This document shows, one piece after another, positions 41,301-51,795 of a stretch of 64,000 nucleotides of DNA (position 1 is its first letter; each line of letters starts with the position of its first letter). Location of the stretch: NCBI GenBank assembly GCA_032821775.1, contig JAVLRN010000009.1, forward strand, positions 372,001-436,000. Direction: 5' to 3'. Under the pieces are notes generated by a model. The model had not been told where the DNA came from and did not search any database. It saw only the letters and a list, made by a program, of their open reading frames with translations. Both the position numbers and the translations under genes were made by a program. This DNA is from Sanguinoderma infundibulare. Its lineage: Eukaryota; Basidiomycota; Agaricomycetes; Polyporales; Polyporaceae.

Positions 41301-44201
41301 GCAAATGCTATCAGACATATCTGCGTACACACACGTATGTCCTAGCCTTGTGTGTTCATTGTGCTCGTAGTATGATCTCATAACTTCTTTGGCAGGCGTT
41401 GTTCCCGACAAACGAGAACCCGGATAACGTCCCTCCAGTCCTCCCCGAGATCTTGATGCTTGTGGCAGATCCGGCCCCCGATGCGCCATCCCACCTCGCA
41501 AACAGTCTGTGGTACAAATATATGACATCTCCTGACTGGGCCTGGAAGGTTTGGGACAACACCATTGCGAGTTTGCGCCAACTTCCGGCCATGATGCCGG
41601 ATGTCCCTAGCCGCAGAGCATCCGCTCTCCGGTACGCTTCCTTCTTGTTGCATGTGGATCAACACCTTCCCCGGGGTTTCGACGAGCAAATCCGTTCCTG
41701 GCTGATGGGCTCTGGGAGGAGCGAGATCGCCGCTCTCACAACCGAGACCTGGGATGTCGTCACGGTGGTCCTGTTGTACCTCAACTGCTACGGAGCGCTC
41801 TCCACCACCACCATTCTGGAAAGCCTTGTCTTCCAGGTCTGGCAAGCTGGAGCCAACGTGTCGTCCGAGGAACAAGGCCAAGGACTGGAGACGTTACTGA
41901 CGTCCGTCAACATCCTCTTCGAACACCTGCTTCTGAGGGACGAATGTGGAACCGGCCTTCCGCCAGTCGACGTCTTCGAGGCTCAAGGGCTCATGACGCG
42001 TCGGCGCGACGTCTTTCGAGAACCTCACTTTTCGCTGTTGGTCTCTAATTTCCCGGCTCTCGTTCTCATCGAACAGAACAGGTTCCTGTCGGAGACGTTG
42101 AAGGCTGCGTCTACGACTCTGCGCAAGACGATATGTAGAGTGAATGTCTTCCGCCAAGGCATCTATCGCGACCTCGACGCTGTCCGCATCACGTTCGAGA
42201 AATTACTCGAGTCACAGAGCATACCAGATGACCTACACGAACCTTTGGTGAGTGCTCTTCGGTTGATGCTTAACGACCCAGGTCAAGGTGAGCAACTGGT
42301 CATCTAGGGCATCACCGTGACATGGCTAACCACTTTTATTGTTAGACGGTCCTGTGAACGCGGCGGATTTGCATTCCGTGTCCTCCCTGCTGAGTCACTG
42401 GAAGCTGGCTGCTACCTCCATCGAGATCAGGCTGACGATCAAACAACTGCAAGAGGGCATCTCGCGCGAAGCCACACGAGTTACCGCCTGTGCGAGCTTG
42501 GACAGGCTCACGTCCGCTGTCTTCTATGCTTGCAAGCAGCCTGAAGAGGCCGACTTCATTGCAGACTTGATCATAGATGTGGACAGAACTGTTGCCGGGA
42601 AGGTACGAGCACTGGGATATCAATGTCCTCTAGTACTAACTGACCACGGATGACTGGCAGTTCGTCAACGCGGGTCTCAGGCGTGTCACTGAGATCTTCC
42701 GAGAATGGGATCCCCTCCTCGACCACAGGACGCACAACGACCTGAAAAAGTGCGCGAGCGAAATCCTTCGACTCATGGCCAACATAGTCGCCCCGTTCAG
42801 GAAGGATGCGTCGCTGCCCCAGCTTGATCCTCCGGTACAGGAGGCTTTCTTCTCCATGCTCTGCGCGAAGATCAAGAAGATGACGGAGATGATGACGACG
42901 CTACTGCAAAATCCGTGGGAGGAGCAGGCGGCGCGGGGAACTCAGGCCGTAGTGTTCTTGGCGCGAATGTTGCAATTCCACCTCGGTTTCTCCATCACGT
43001 GGAGCCAGCAAGCGAAGGAACATGCGGAAGAACTGTGCTACAATCTGACTAGGTTGGCGCTGGTAGGTAATCAGTGCTTTACCTCGTTCGTTCACCATGC
43101 TCAATTTCATGCAGATGTATGGCGCCGGAGAGAGTTTGAACATGCTTGCATTTCCGCTAGTATTCGATACTCTGTGCTATATCCTGGACGGTAAGCGTGA
43201 AAGGATCCTCCGTCTTAGTACCATTCTCACTTGGTAGGATAGAGATACCCATGGATATGAAGGTGACCGCCCCCTTTGACCCGTTCCGCAACTATCCCGA
43301 GTTCAACCTCTCCGACCTCCCCGCGGACATGCCACCGGAGTACAAGACCCGCTTGCGCACCCTGCTCCCTTATGTCGAGCTAAACCCCGCTGTCGAAGGT
43401 CTTGTCTACACCACTCGCGATGCGTCTGGAGCGCTCGTTGGCTCCGTCCCAGTGCAGAATCGCCCATGGGAGTGGACGGAGTACATTGGCGAGAACCCTG
43501 CAGGCGAGCTCTCCCGGGGAGGAGGCGACCGTGTTTTAGACGATCGACCACACGTGAAGAACTCTGCAGCGCTCTCGCTAGAGCTGTTTGAGGCACGGGT
43601 CACTGGAGACCGGGTCATCGTCCCGCCGAAGCAAACGCACGAGGGATTTACTGCTGGCGTAGAGGACATGATGGCGGAGGAGAACCTGCGCTCGTTCCAG
43701 GACGATGTTTATGCCGAAGGCCCGTTCCGTCGCGACTGGCGCGAGACGCGCATACCCTTCGACGACACCATCGGCACTGGCGGGCGAGGAAACTCTGCAC
43801 AAGAAGACGACAACATCAATCCCGTACCGCCGCTGCCCGCTCTTGTTGGACATGCCTTGGCGACCGCCGTGGAACCCCGATCTTCGTCGCGAAGGCCCTC
43901 ACCGGCTTCCTCGGTTCGCTCGGCCGGCTCGGCGCGCTCCGTCGTCTCCCTCCGACAAAGCCCTGCACATCACGCGTTCAGCCGTCTCTCCGTGTCGACG
44001 ACGGGCGGAGACGTGATCGACGTAGACGCTTTTGACGGGGGAGGGTCTGGGACCGGCTCGTCAAACAAGCGGAAGGCAATGAGCACGATCGCAGAAGAGG
44101 ACAGCGACATTGAGATCGTCGACGGGCCGGTTCCAGTGTCGGAACAACGTGCGCAGAAACGGCAGAAGGGGAAGACGACAACGAAGGAGAAGAGGAGGTG
44201 A
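38305..44201 (+). CDS. MED12: Mediator kinase-module subunit MED12 (Srb8), with a frame conflict
   Basis: Seventeen exons: 38305-38395, 38454-38551, 38606-38730, 38783-39012, 39066-39271, 39341-39545, 39603-39668, 39718-39975, 40027-40440, 40490-40670, 40726-41018, 41068-41334, 41396-42287, 42346-42602, 42661-43062, 43115-43190, 43243-44201; about 1,670 residues. MED12 links CDK8/cyclin C to MED13 in the Mediator kinase module and controls RNA polymerase II transcription. Family hallmarks: YESRPPEWLPKTHLSADLG near the start, RVTLNDAKRQAWFADLANP, VPHGAKGHDLLDLLHANN, then AGLRNKPTYNPTQYS. The C-terminal 250 residues are disordered and basic (RAQKRQKGKTTTKEKRR). At the exon 3/4 join the GT-AG splice puts exon 4 in the wrong frame, reaching TAG at 38817-38819, although exon 4 is clearly MED12 in the next frame. 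The start is the first ATG in frame; an upstream exon is possible. Confidence 0.92.
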
Positions 44202-44753
44202 CGATCGCTCGTGGCTCGGACCTCCGATTGTGATGGACACCCGGATTCCATTGAAGTAACTTATTCTGTTTGATGAAGGTTAATGCGTGTTTCTTGTACT
44301 ATCATGCCTGTATCGTCGGGGGCGCGAGGAGCCTATTGATATACCTAAGTTTGCAGTGCCGTCAAGATCTGCCAGATGGAGTGCGTGGGCAACTTGTGCC
44401 TCGTGATACGTACTTGATTTAACCTTCGTATAAGCACTCGTTGAGTAGAGTCCATGCGTAACACAACCGTATCTACGCGGTACATTCGCCGCGGCGTGCG
44501 TTCAACACAGCCACATTTTCAAGGACATACGCGTTAAACTGGTTCGCACGCTTCGTCACGTGTTAAGCTTCGACGTCTAGCTGCTTTTACTCTTCTTGGT
44601 ACAAACATGAAGGTCTCTTATCTTCACGTTCCCACTGGCCAAGGTGGCAAGAGGACCCCGGTAAGTTACTCCTCTGGTTTGATAAATGGATAGTTAACGC
44701 TTATGGCGAAAGCGATCGTTAGGCACTACTTATCTACACCTGTCAATCAAAGG
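44202..44753. other. Spacer with an orphan first-exon-like sequence
   Basis: About 550 bases after MED12. At 44607-44660 there is ATG followed by 18 codons (MKVSYLHVPTGQGGKRTP) and a perfect GTAAGT donor, preceded by a C/T-rich leader, as in a real first exon. No matching second exon follows before the UGT-4 duplicated segment begins at 44754. It may be a gene truncated when that segment arrived. Confidence 0.4.
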
Positions 44754-45026
44754 CTTCGGTTGTCCCGGGCTTGGATGGCGGCAACCCATTTGATTCTGAA
44801 CGGCGCCTTCAGCCATGAGGATCATATTTGCCGCCTAGTATGCCGAGGATAAGTATACAACGCTCTGACAGCTCCCAGCTTGTTCCCAAGCTCATCCAGT
44901 ACCCCGTCGATCTATCATGGCCACTACACAGAGAAAGCATGTCGTTGCATTCGCGTACCAGGCTTGGGGTTCGTGTCGTGTCTTTCTCGATCATGACTTT
45001 ATCCATACGGGCATCGGCATTGACGT
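44754..45026 (+). repeat. Left arm of inverted duplication (UGT-4 promoter, exon 1, intron 1)
   Basis: This segment is repeated in reverse orientation at 47511-47784. The first 26 bases of the two arms are identical, and a further run of 21 identical bases lies just before the start codon. It includes the UGT promoter box (44798-44821), a degenerate TATA (44847-44858), exon 1 and most of intron 1. Confidence 0.85.
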
Positions 45027-47062
45027 TCAACCTTTGGCAGGCCACACTCGTCCTCTTACTAACTTGTCAGCGCGGATGGTCAAGCTTCGACCACTCGATG
45101 TCACAATCCTCACTACAAACGCGTTGTACGAGCGTGTGAAGGTCGAGCTCGCCCGAAACTTCGAGCCAGGTGAACAGCAGTACGCGCAGCGCATCAGGCA
45201 AGTGACAAGTGACACTGCAGTGGGTTCGCACACTCGCATGCTCACAGCCCCATACAGAGTCGTCTCTCTTGGAAACGTACATCCGTTTAAATTGTACGAA
45301 TGTGACGATTTGTTCAAGGTCGTCTGGAAGGCGCTCGCCTCCGAGAAGGAGATCGTCTGTCAAGGTTCAGGCGCGCGTCTCGCCCCCCTCCCCAAACCTT
45401 TGGCCATAATCATAGACGTGCGTTTTTCCTATTATCGGGCACCAGGGTTTCCAGCACAAGCGTTGACGTCGATGGCGTCGGAACAGTTCCTCGCCAGCGG
45501 CCCGTTCAACTACGTCAAAGAACTTTGCGGCAACACCGTCAAGGTTTACGCTTGGGAATCCGCTCTTGCGGCGGTGATGTTCTATCAGTTCGGACCTGAA
45601 AGCCTCGGGGGCCTGGGCAACATCCGCGCCAAGGCCGAGGAGGAAGCAAAGCGGTCAGGACGATCATACGAAGAGGTCGCACTTGAGGTCGGTTCGGACA
45701 CGGTACTCAGTTTCTTCGATGCTAGTTCTCACGTTGGATGATAGATTGCATTCAATCCGAAGGGAGAGATCGTTCGTGTGCCCTCAATGCCCCCGATGTA
45801 TGACTACGAGTACACACCCCAGGAGGTAAAAACCTGTCGCGCCGAATGCAAATCTGAGCCTAACGGTTTCGCCGTGTAGATCCCACACAGTGACGAGTTC
45901 GGCTATACTGGCCTATTGTACCCCCTAGTATATGAGTGAGCCTGTTTGTTGAGAGACCTGCTGCCGTGTTCAGTATTGCCTTCGCAGGACCTTGCAGGCG
46001 ATGGACGGTATACTCCTGGTCACCCCGGAATGTTACGAGCCCGAGGCTGTTGCGGCGACGAGGAAGTGGTTCGGCGAAACTGGCCGCAAGGTGTACGTCT
46101 GCGGACCGTTGTTGCCCGCCGGTTCGAAGGACACTGCGAAGGCACACGAGAGGAAGCACACCATCGAATCGATCGTCATCGAGGAGTTCCTCGATGCGAC
46201 CCTCAAGACCTCCGGTCCGAAATCCCTCCTCTACGTATGCTCGCGCGCTGTCGTGGCCCTGGCCTGCTGACGAGTTTTTACCGCGTTGTTAGATTTCTTT
46301 TGGGACAATATTCTGGCCAGTCACGAAGCCCGAGATTCTATGGGCGTTCCTCGATGTCGTCATGGAGCTCAACATACCCTTCGTGCGCCCGTAGCCCTTA
46401 ACTTACAGAGACGGATCAAAGTTGACGGCTGGATCAGATCCTTAGTCACGCCTCCCCATTCTCTTCCATCCCCGGCGATGTGAAGGAGAAAGTGAATGCC
46501 TACGGGAAAGGACTGCTCGCCACATGGACGCCACAGCAGCTCATTCTCGACCACCCCGTGCGTGTCCTTCCATAATACTGACAATGTATCAGACGGGATA
46601 CTGACAGTCGAATAGGCCATGGGCTGGTTCGTCACCCACGGTGGACACAACAGCGTCATCGAGGCGATCTCTTCAGGGGTACCTCTGTACTCGTCCCGTC
46701 TTGTCGCACCTCTCATCCTCAGATTTAGCTCATGGTGCGCTTGAAACAGGATACTATGGCCGTACGGCGGCGACCAGCCGTTGACCGCCGTCCACTGCTC
46801 GGACCGTCTGGAGATCGGCTACGAGCTCCTCGATGTCCGCACCGGGCACGGGCTCAAGCCCATCTACCGCACCGGCCGGACTCCCGTTGGGACCGTCGGT
46901 GCAGTAAAGGCGGAGGCGCGGGAGGTGCTGCAGCAGGCGTTTGGGGAAGACGGGGCGACGAAGCGGGTGAGGCTGGAGGTGATGAGCAAAGCGATCAACA
47001 GCCAGTGGGAGGAAGGCGGCGCGTCGATGCGGGACATCGTCGCGTTTTTGGACAGCCTTTGA
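44917..47062 (+). CDS. UDP-glycosyltransferase (GT1 family), dispersed paralogue UGT-4
   Basis: Eleven exons: 44917-44968, 45041-45197, 45258-45417, 45487-45687, 45745-45825, 45880-45935, 46000-region exon 45988-46234, 46293-46382, 46438-46557, 46616-46686, 46750-47062; 515 residues. It has the same intron positions as the other UGTs, and exons 7-11 with their introns are nearly identical to UGT-1. The His of WGHTRPLTNL and the donor motif MGWFVTHGGHNSVIEAISSGVPL are intact. Exon 6 is 6 bases longer than in the others (two extra residues). Intron 2 has the same GC donor (AG/GCAAGT). It lies 24.7 kb from UGT-3, separated by unrelated genes, so it moved or was copied away from the tandem array, and its own 5' segment is present again, inverted, 450 bases downstream. 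The substrate is unknown. Confidence 0.92.
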
Positions 47063-47510
47063 GGCTCGCTGGGCCATTCACCGTTACGGTTTGCCTGGCA
47101 TACTTTCGCCATGCTGACGGCACGTAGCGTAGCGTGAGTTGGAGCCGATCTGAGATGTAAATGTAGCGAGATGCGCATGTCGTCGGCATGGAATGAAGAA
47201 GCGAACATGTAGACATTTCGGGATTAGAGAGCCCGCTACCACTCGTATAAGGATAGAAATTAAGCGAAATAAATATTCCCCAGCATTTGCTAGCACGGAA
47301 TCGAATTCGAACCCCACGTAACTTAGAACATCGTTCACGCGTGCAATGACTGCAGAGATCCTAGACATAGAATCCTGTGCAATAGTAATGATGTTCTTTA
47401 CAGGCCATCGCCATTCTGACCAAACCGCCTTGCCCAGCGCGCGGGGCCCGCCGCCACAACCCTCTTCATCTCACTGTCCTTACTAAGAGAGTGGGTGTTT
47501 CCTACTAAAA
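47063..47510. other. UGT-4 3' flank, no gene
   Basis: About 450 bases between the end of UGT-4 and the inverted relic. It would be transcribed in antisense to UGT-4 if the relic promoter is active. No coding region is recognisable. Confidence 0.45.
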
Positions 47511-47784
47511 AACGTCAATACGAAATTCCATATCCATAAACTCGCGATTGAGAAAGACATGACGTGACGAACCGCAAGTTGGGTACGCCAACGCGACGAC
47601 ATGATTTCTCTGGGTAGTGGCTATGACAGATCGACGGGGTACTGGATGCGCTTGGGAACAGAGCCGGGAGCTGCAAGAACCTTACATATTTTCTGCCTAC
47701 CAGGCGACGAATGTGCTCCTCATGGCTGAAGAGACCGTTCAGAATCAAATCTGTCGCTGCCATCCAAGCCCGGGACAACCGAAG
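47511..47784 (-). pseudogene. Inverted, truncated UGT 5' relic (promoter, exon 1, intron 1)
   Basis: Read on the minus strand, this matches the UGT-4 segment 44754-45026 from the promoter box through exon 1 into intron 1, and stops just before exon 2. The start codon is ATA (47624-47622) where UGT-4 has ATG, and the Trp of the EAWG/QAWG motif has become Cys (TGC). No exon 2-11 sequence follows, so no glycosyltransferase can be made. The promoter box is partly kept and the TATA region is altered. It lies in inverted orientation to UGT-4, with its promoter pointing back towards the UGT-4 3' end. The relic is seen directly; any activity is inference. Confidence 0.85.
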
Positions 47785-48089
47785 TCTGTGATTGAGGGAT
47801 GCAGATATCTAACGGTCGCGTTTTTTGTAAAAGTTAGTATCAAACCAGAGACGTAGGTCCTACTTACCGGTGTTTTCTGGCCATCTGGCCAGTGGGGCGT
47901 GGGACGGCGAGACAAGAGGGAACTGCTTACTCTACTTTCGGATCGGTCATCTGATGCAGTAGCGAAGCGGAAACGCTTGACGTCCTTGGCCACGATAAAA
48001 TCTAGATAAATGAGTTGTACATGAGATGGCTACCAACGTACATCCAGTTGATCAAGAAATATGGGAGAAAGCTGGAACGGAGCGGAACC
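47785..48089. other. Spacer between UGT relic and aldo-keto reductase
   Basis: About 300 bases. No gene seen; it contains the 3' flank of the aldo-keto reductase gene and the upstream side of the relic. Confidence 0.4.
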
Positions 48090-49666
48090 CTAGCGATATT
48101 CAGCCCCGCAGTCGCCTATGCTGCGAATCAACTGTGCCCCCTTAGACTTCGCAAGCACCGCCTCGATTTTCGCTCTGTCTTCGGCGTCAAGACGGAAGCC
48201 ATAGACCTTCTGATTGTCGTCCGTGTGCTCCGAAACTCCCATCCTTACACCTGGAGAAGATGGCCAGCACTCATTAAGCAAGGCCTATCATGACCAAGAA
48301 ATTTCGCACCAATGATGACAGCGCCGACGAATGGGTGGTCGAGCACCCAACGTGTGGCCACGTTCGCGATACTCATCCCTTCGTATTTGTCAGCGACGGA
48401 CCGGAGCACCGCCAGAAGATCCTGGAAAAGCGACCAGCTGCCCCACGCCCGGGTGATCATATCCAGGTACTACACATCGACCTTCAGTGACGACATATGC
48501 CGAATGTCCGACGAGAAGCACTGACCTTGCGCTGCGACGGCGTCAGCGACCCCGAATACAGGTCCGGCTCTTCCTTTCCGAGCCAGCTATCAGCTAAAAA
48601 CCCGCCACACTGTCGGCCGATGATTTAGCTCGACGCACAAGGTCCGAACAGGCAGCAACCTACGATAGTACCGTACGTCAGAAGTTTCACATTGTGCCTG
48701 GCGCACACTTCGGCCATTGCGTAGAGTGGACGAATGTCTACGAGGGAAAACTAGAACTCAATGAGCCTCACAGCGCCACGCTACCATCGGAACATGTAAT
48801 TGTAGCGACGCACCTGCACCTGGTTGGACACGATGATACCCGGACCCAGCTCAGTACAGATCTCTTCCATGACGGCGCTGTTGAAGTTGCACAGCCCGAT
48901 GAGCTCAATCTTGCCTTCCCCTTGTAAATCTTTTAGATGATGTAGTGCTTTGAGATAGCCCGTATCACTGTAATCCTGCCAATGGAACTATCACGACGTT
49001 TCGTTAATTCGGGGACGCGTCGATGCAGTCCGAACGTCGCGGCGCACCTGAAGCAGGTCGACACGCCCCGAGTGCATGCGGGCTAGTCGATCATCCACTG
49101 CGGCTTCCACAAGCGCTCTGGTGGGATCCACCGTCCTGAAAACACACCATTTCGTAGCGCCGAAGATCTCCTGGGGGTCGGACCACTTCTCTCGGAATTC
49201 GCCCTGCAAGCGCCATGAGCGACCGCCCACGCTGAGTCACAGAACGACCCACAAAGAGGACCTCCGCAGGACCATAGTGATCCGCTGCATGTGGGGTGAA
49301 GCCGATGATCAGGAACAACCACATAAGGAAGCCATCAGGTCTAGACGCACCCTAATAACACATCCGTGACAATGCCAAAGTCGTATCAGCCAAAGTTGGT
49401 TCCGCGGCAAGACACAGACCGGTTCTTACCATATCTAACGCAATCATGATAAGTTCAGTCACCTTTGTAAGCCAGGTACGAAGCTCACCAAAAGCCGTAT
49501 AGCCATTCTCTGCGTAGGCAGCCATCTGACGGCGAATCTTCGCCGCGGGCGCACTTCCCCAGGAATTGCTCGACAGTTGCCACAAGCCGTTGAACAGTCG
49601 GGGCAGCTGGCGATCGGCTAGGCGGAATGTCTCTCCCCTAGGGGAGGCGACGGAGTCGGTAAACAT
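48090..49666 (-). CDS. Aldo-keto reductase, possibly inactivated by a 1-base loss
   Basis: Nine exons on the minus strand: 49489-49666, 49430-49434 (5 bases), 49253-49284, 49048-49203, 48814-48987, 48664-48750, 48526-48609, 48295-48469, 48090-48250; about 350 residues. AKRs use NADPH to reduce carbonyls in the cytosol. The TIM-barrel parts are clear: LPRLFNGLWQLSSNSWG, the D-M-A-DHYG box, ATKWCVF (catalytic Lys), FHWQDYSD (catalytic His), GLCNFN, SNQVQ, YGTI-CGGFLADSWLG, SIANVATRWVLDHPFVGAVIIGA and GVSEHTDDN. The tetrad residues Asp, Tyr, Lys and His are all present. The 5-base micro-exon (ATATG) should be followed by one more G to keep phase; as written, GT-AG splicing shifts the frame. This may be a sequencing slip in a GG run or a real lesion. 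Its neighbour is a UGT, and reduction plus glycosylation often act together. Confidence 0.82.
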
Positions 49667-51052
49667 GATGAGCGGTGATCTTCAGAACGTGTTGGGGGTG
49701 TCTGAAAAGGGTACTGGGAATCAGTGTGTCCTCGCTGCAATTTATACCGATCTGAGCCCCCGTTCTCCGCGGAAGCAGAGGGCAAAAAGGAAGACATTAT
49801 GGCGGACGGAGCACGGCAATCTGTTTACTCACCGGTCACAGCCCGTTGCGTATCGGCTGGCTGAGTTGTCTTGTTATTCAAGCGGCGCGAAAGCGGTAGA
49901 TGGGAATTCCCTATGTGGCGACAGGAAGACAAGGCGACAAGCCTGCATGGGCAAATACTTATAAAGAGCGGGAGAGGCAGGCGGTGGAAGGAGTGATTCT
50001 ATCCAGTGCCGTGCCACGCTGGCAACCTGAATCGCCTCGTCCGAGTCACACAGCATGCCTGTCAAGTGCCCGATTTGGTCCTGCCTGTGACATAAATGGT
50101 TCTGTCACGTAAGAATCGTTTCCGAGCGGCGTGCATCCACAGGATCGTCCACACTGAAAGTGTAGATTTATTGTGGGCGCAGATCTGAAAAGTTGCCGAA
50201 TGATGTGCACAATTGGGAAAAGAAAAGCCGTGGACGCCGTTTCGACAGGAGCATTACCACGCCGGGTCGATTTTATTCGCCATGAAGAAGTGCAGGTTCA
50301 TACAGGGGCAGAGCGACCCGAGGATTGGCCTTCGACTGCTTCGTATCAGGAACATCACCATGCGCACTGCGGCGTACTGTCACGTTGATTGGGGCAAGGC
50401 AGGGCAGGGGCTTGCCGGTAACTTGACTAGTCGCCTTTGGTATCAAGACCCCCGTCGCATCACTGCGCCTCCTAGCAACTCACGCCTCCTTGGACAATTC
50501 TGGGAGTTATTCATCCCGCCACTTCGCCGCTGACACGGCCGCCACAATTGTCGGCGCACGGCGGAAGCGGGTGCCGGGTGACATGATGGCGGAATGCCGC
50601 CATTACTCGTTCTTGTCCGAGTCATGGACACGCTGCATCGCCCGTGCCTCGCTAGCCTGAAACTTTTCAGGAATGACCTCGGGGTCTGTCGATATACGCT
50701 CCTGGGGTTTAGAGTCAGATGTGAAAACCGGATGCTCTGCAGTCTGCGTCAGCAACGGCGGTTTGAAATGCTTGCGATCAGCGAGCCGTATTCGTTCGCC
50801 AGTCGTTCTGGTGCTGTGGCGATCCCAACTCAGCGCTGGGCACGTCTTGCGGACGTCGTTCATTACATTACCGTATGCCACGATCTGTGATCGATCGTGC
50901 GAGGGGCGGCCGACCAAACATGTATCTGCTATGTGTGTCCGGATACCATCAAAACCCCGGACGTCTTATAAAGAGGGGCGGAGAATGCAAGCTCAGCAAT
51001 TACTCACCGCAGCACGTCGACCTCTCTTTATCCCTCCACCCTGTTCCATACA
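49667..51052. other. Intergenic region with two TATA boxes
   Basis: About 1.4 kb. TATAAAG occurs at 49960-49966 and at 50967-50973 on the plus strand. The second is 80 bases before the start of the 209-residue gene and is its likely promoter. The first has only an 11-codon open frame after it (from about 50053). No other gene is visible. Confidence 0.45.
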
Positions 51053-51795
51053 ATGCCATCCATCGCACCAATCCAGGCGGGAAGCCCGCCCGTCCTGGGT
51101 CATGTGTCAGTAACCCATTCCTCCGCGACATCGATGCCAGACTGACACGTACCTGTTTGTAGTAACCTCATGGTCGATACGCTCATCGCGAACCTCCAGC
51201 ACTCCGAGTCAGGGTCCCCTCCACATCGTCTCACACGCACTCTCTTACTAACGCCGACAACTTGAACAGCATGCAGGCGATCGCCCGCGCCCTTCTAGCC
51301 ACCAGTCCGCCGGACGTCACGACATCGTTCGTCGCCGCGGCGCGCACGCGAATGAATAAGACGAAGGCACTCGAGGTTCCGACGCCCGACGTCCTTTTCT
51401 CCGGGACCGGCGATACCGACAGCGCTTGGAAGCCCACGCCCGAGCTCAAAACCTTGCTCCGCAGGAGCCGTGCCTCGTACGGTGCCGGCATGGGCCTCGA
51501 GGGCCTGAGGCTCCTGACTGCCGTCGTCGCCGCGGCCGCGCGTCCGGGGTGGATACCAGACGATGACACCGAAAGCATACTGGCCGAAATCGATGCCGAT
51601 CTCTGCCAGGCGATCGTCAGTTCCAAGGGGGAGATAGATGCGGGACGGGCACGCAGGGAGGAAGCGGTTGACGTACGGCGCGCACTGCTTGACGCTCTGG
51701 ATGAATGTAAGGAGGCGTTGGGGGAGGCGTTTCCGTTCGAGCGGGGCGACATGGATTCTCGTGGATGGAAGACGGACCAGAGTCTCGGGTGGTAG
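51053..51795 (+). CDS. Unrecognised 209-residue helical protein
   Basis: Three exons: 51053-51105, 51163-51213, 51270-51795; the splices use GTCAGT and GTCCCC donors and keep the frame, and a TATAAAG lies 80 bases upstream. After a short Pro/Gly opening the protein is mainly helical and acidic (ANLQHSESG, SFVAAARTRMN, GMGLEGLRLLTAVVAAAARPG, ILAEIDADLCQAIVSSKGEIDAG, RALLDALDECKEALGEAF). There is no signal peptide, membrane segment or catalytic motif. It looks like a four-helix cytosolic protein. The second donor (GTCCCC) is weak, so translation might instead start at the ATG at 51271 within exon 3. Confidence 0.6.

Noticed and set aside
38305..44201. MED12 as a pseudogene
   Set aside because: Only one junction is in conflict; all other exons are intact and well conserved in a gene that is normally kept, so a local error or unusual splice is more likely.
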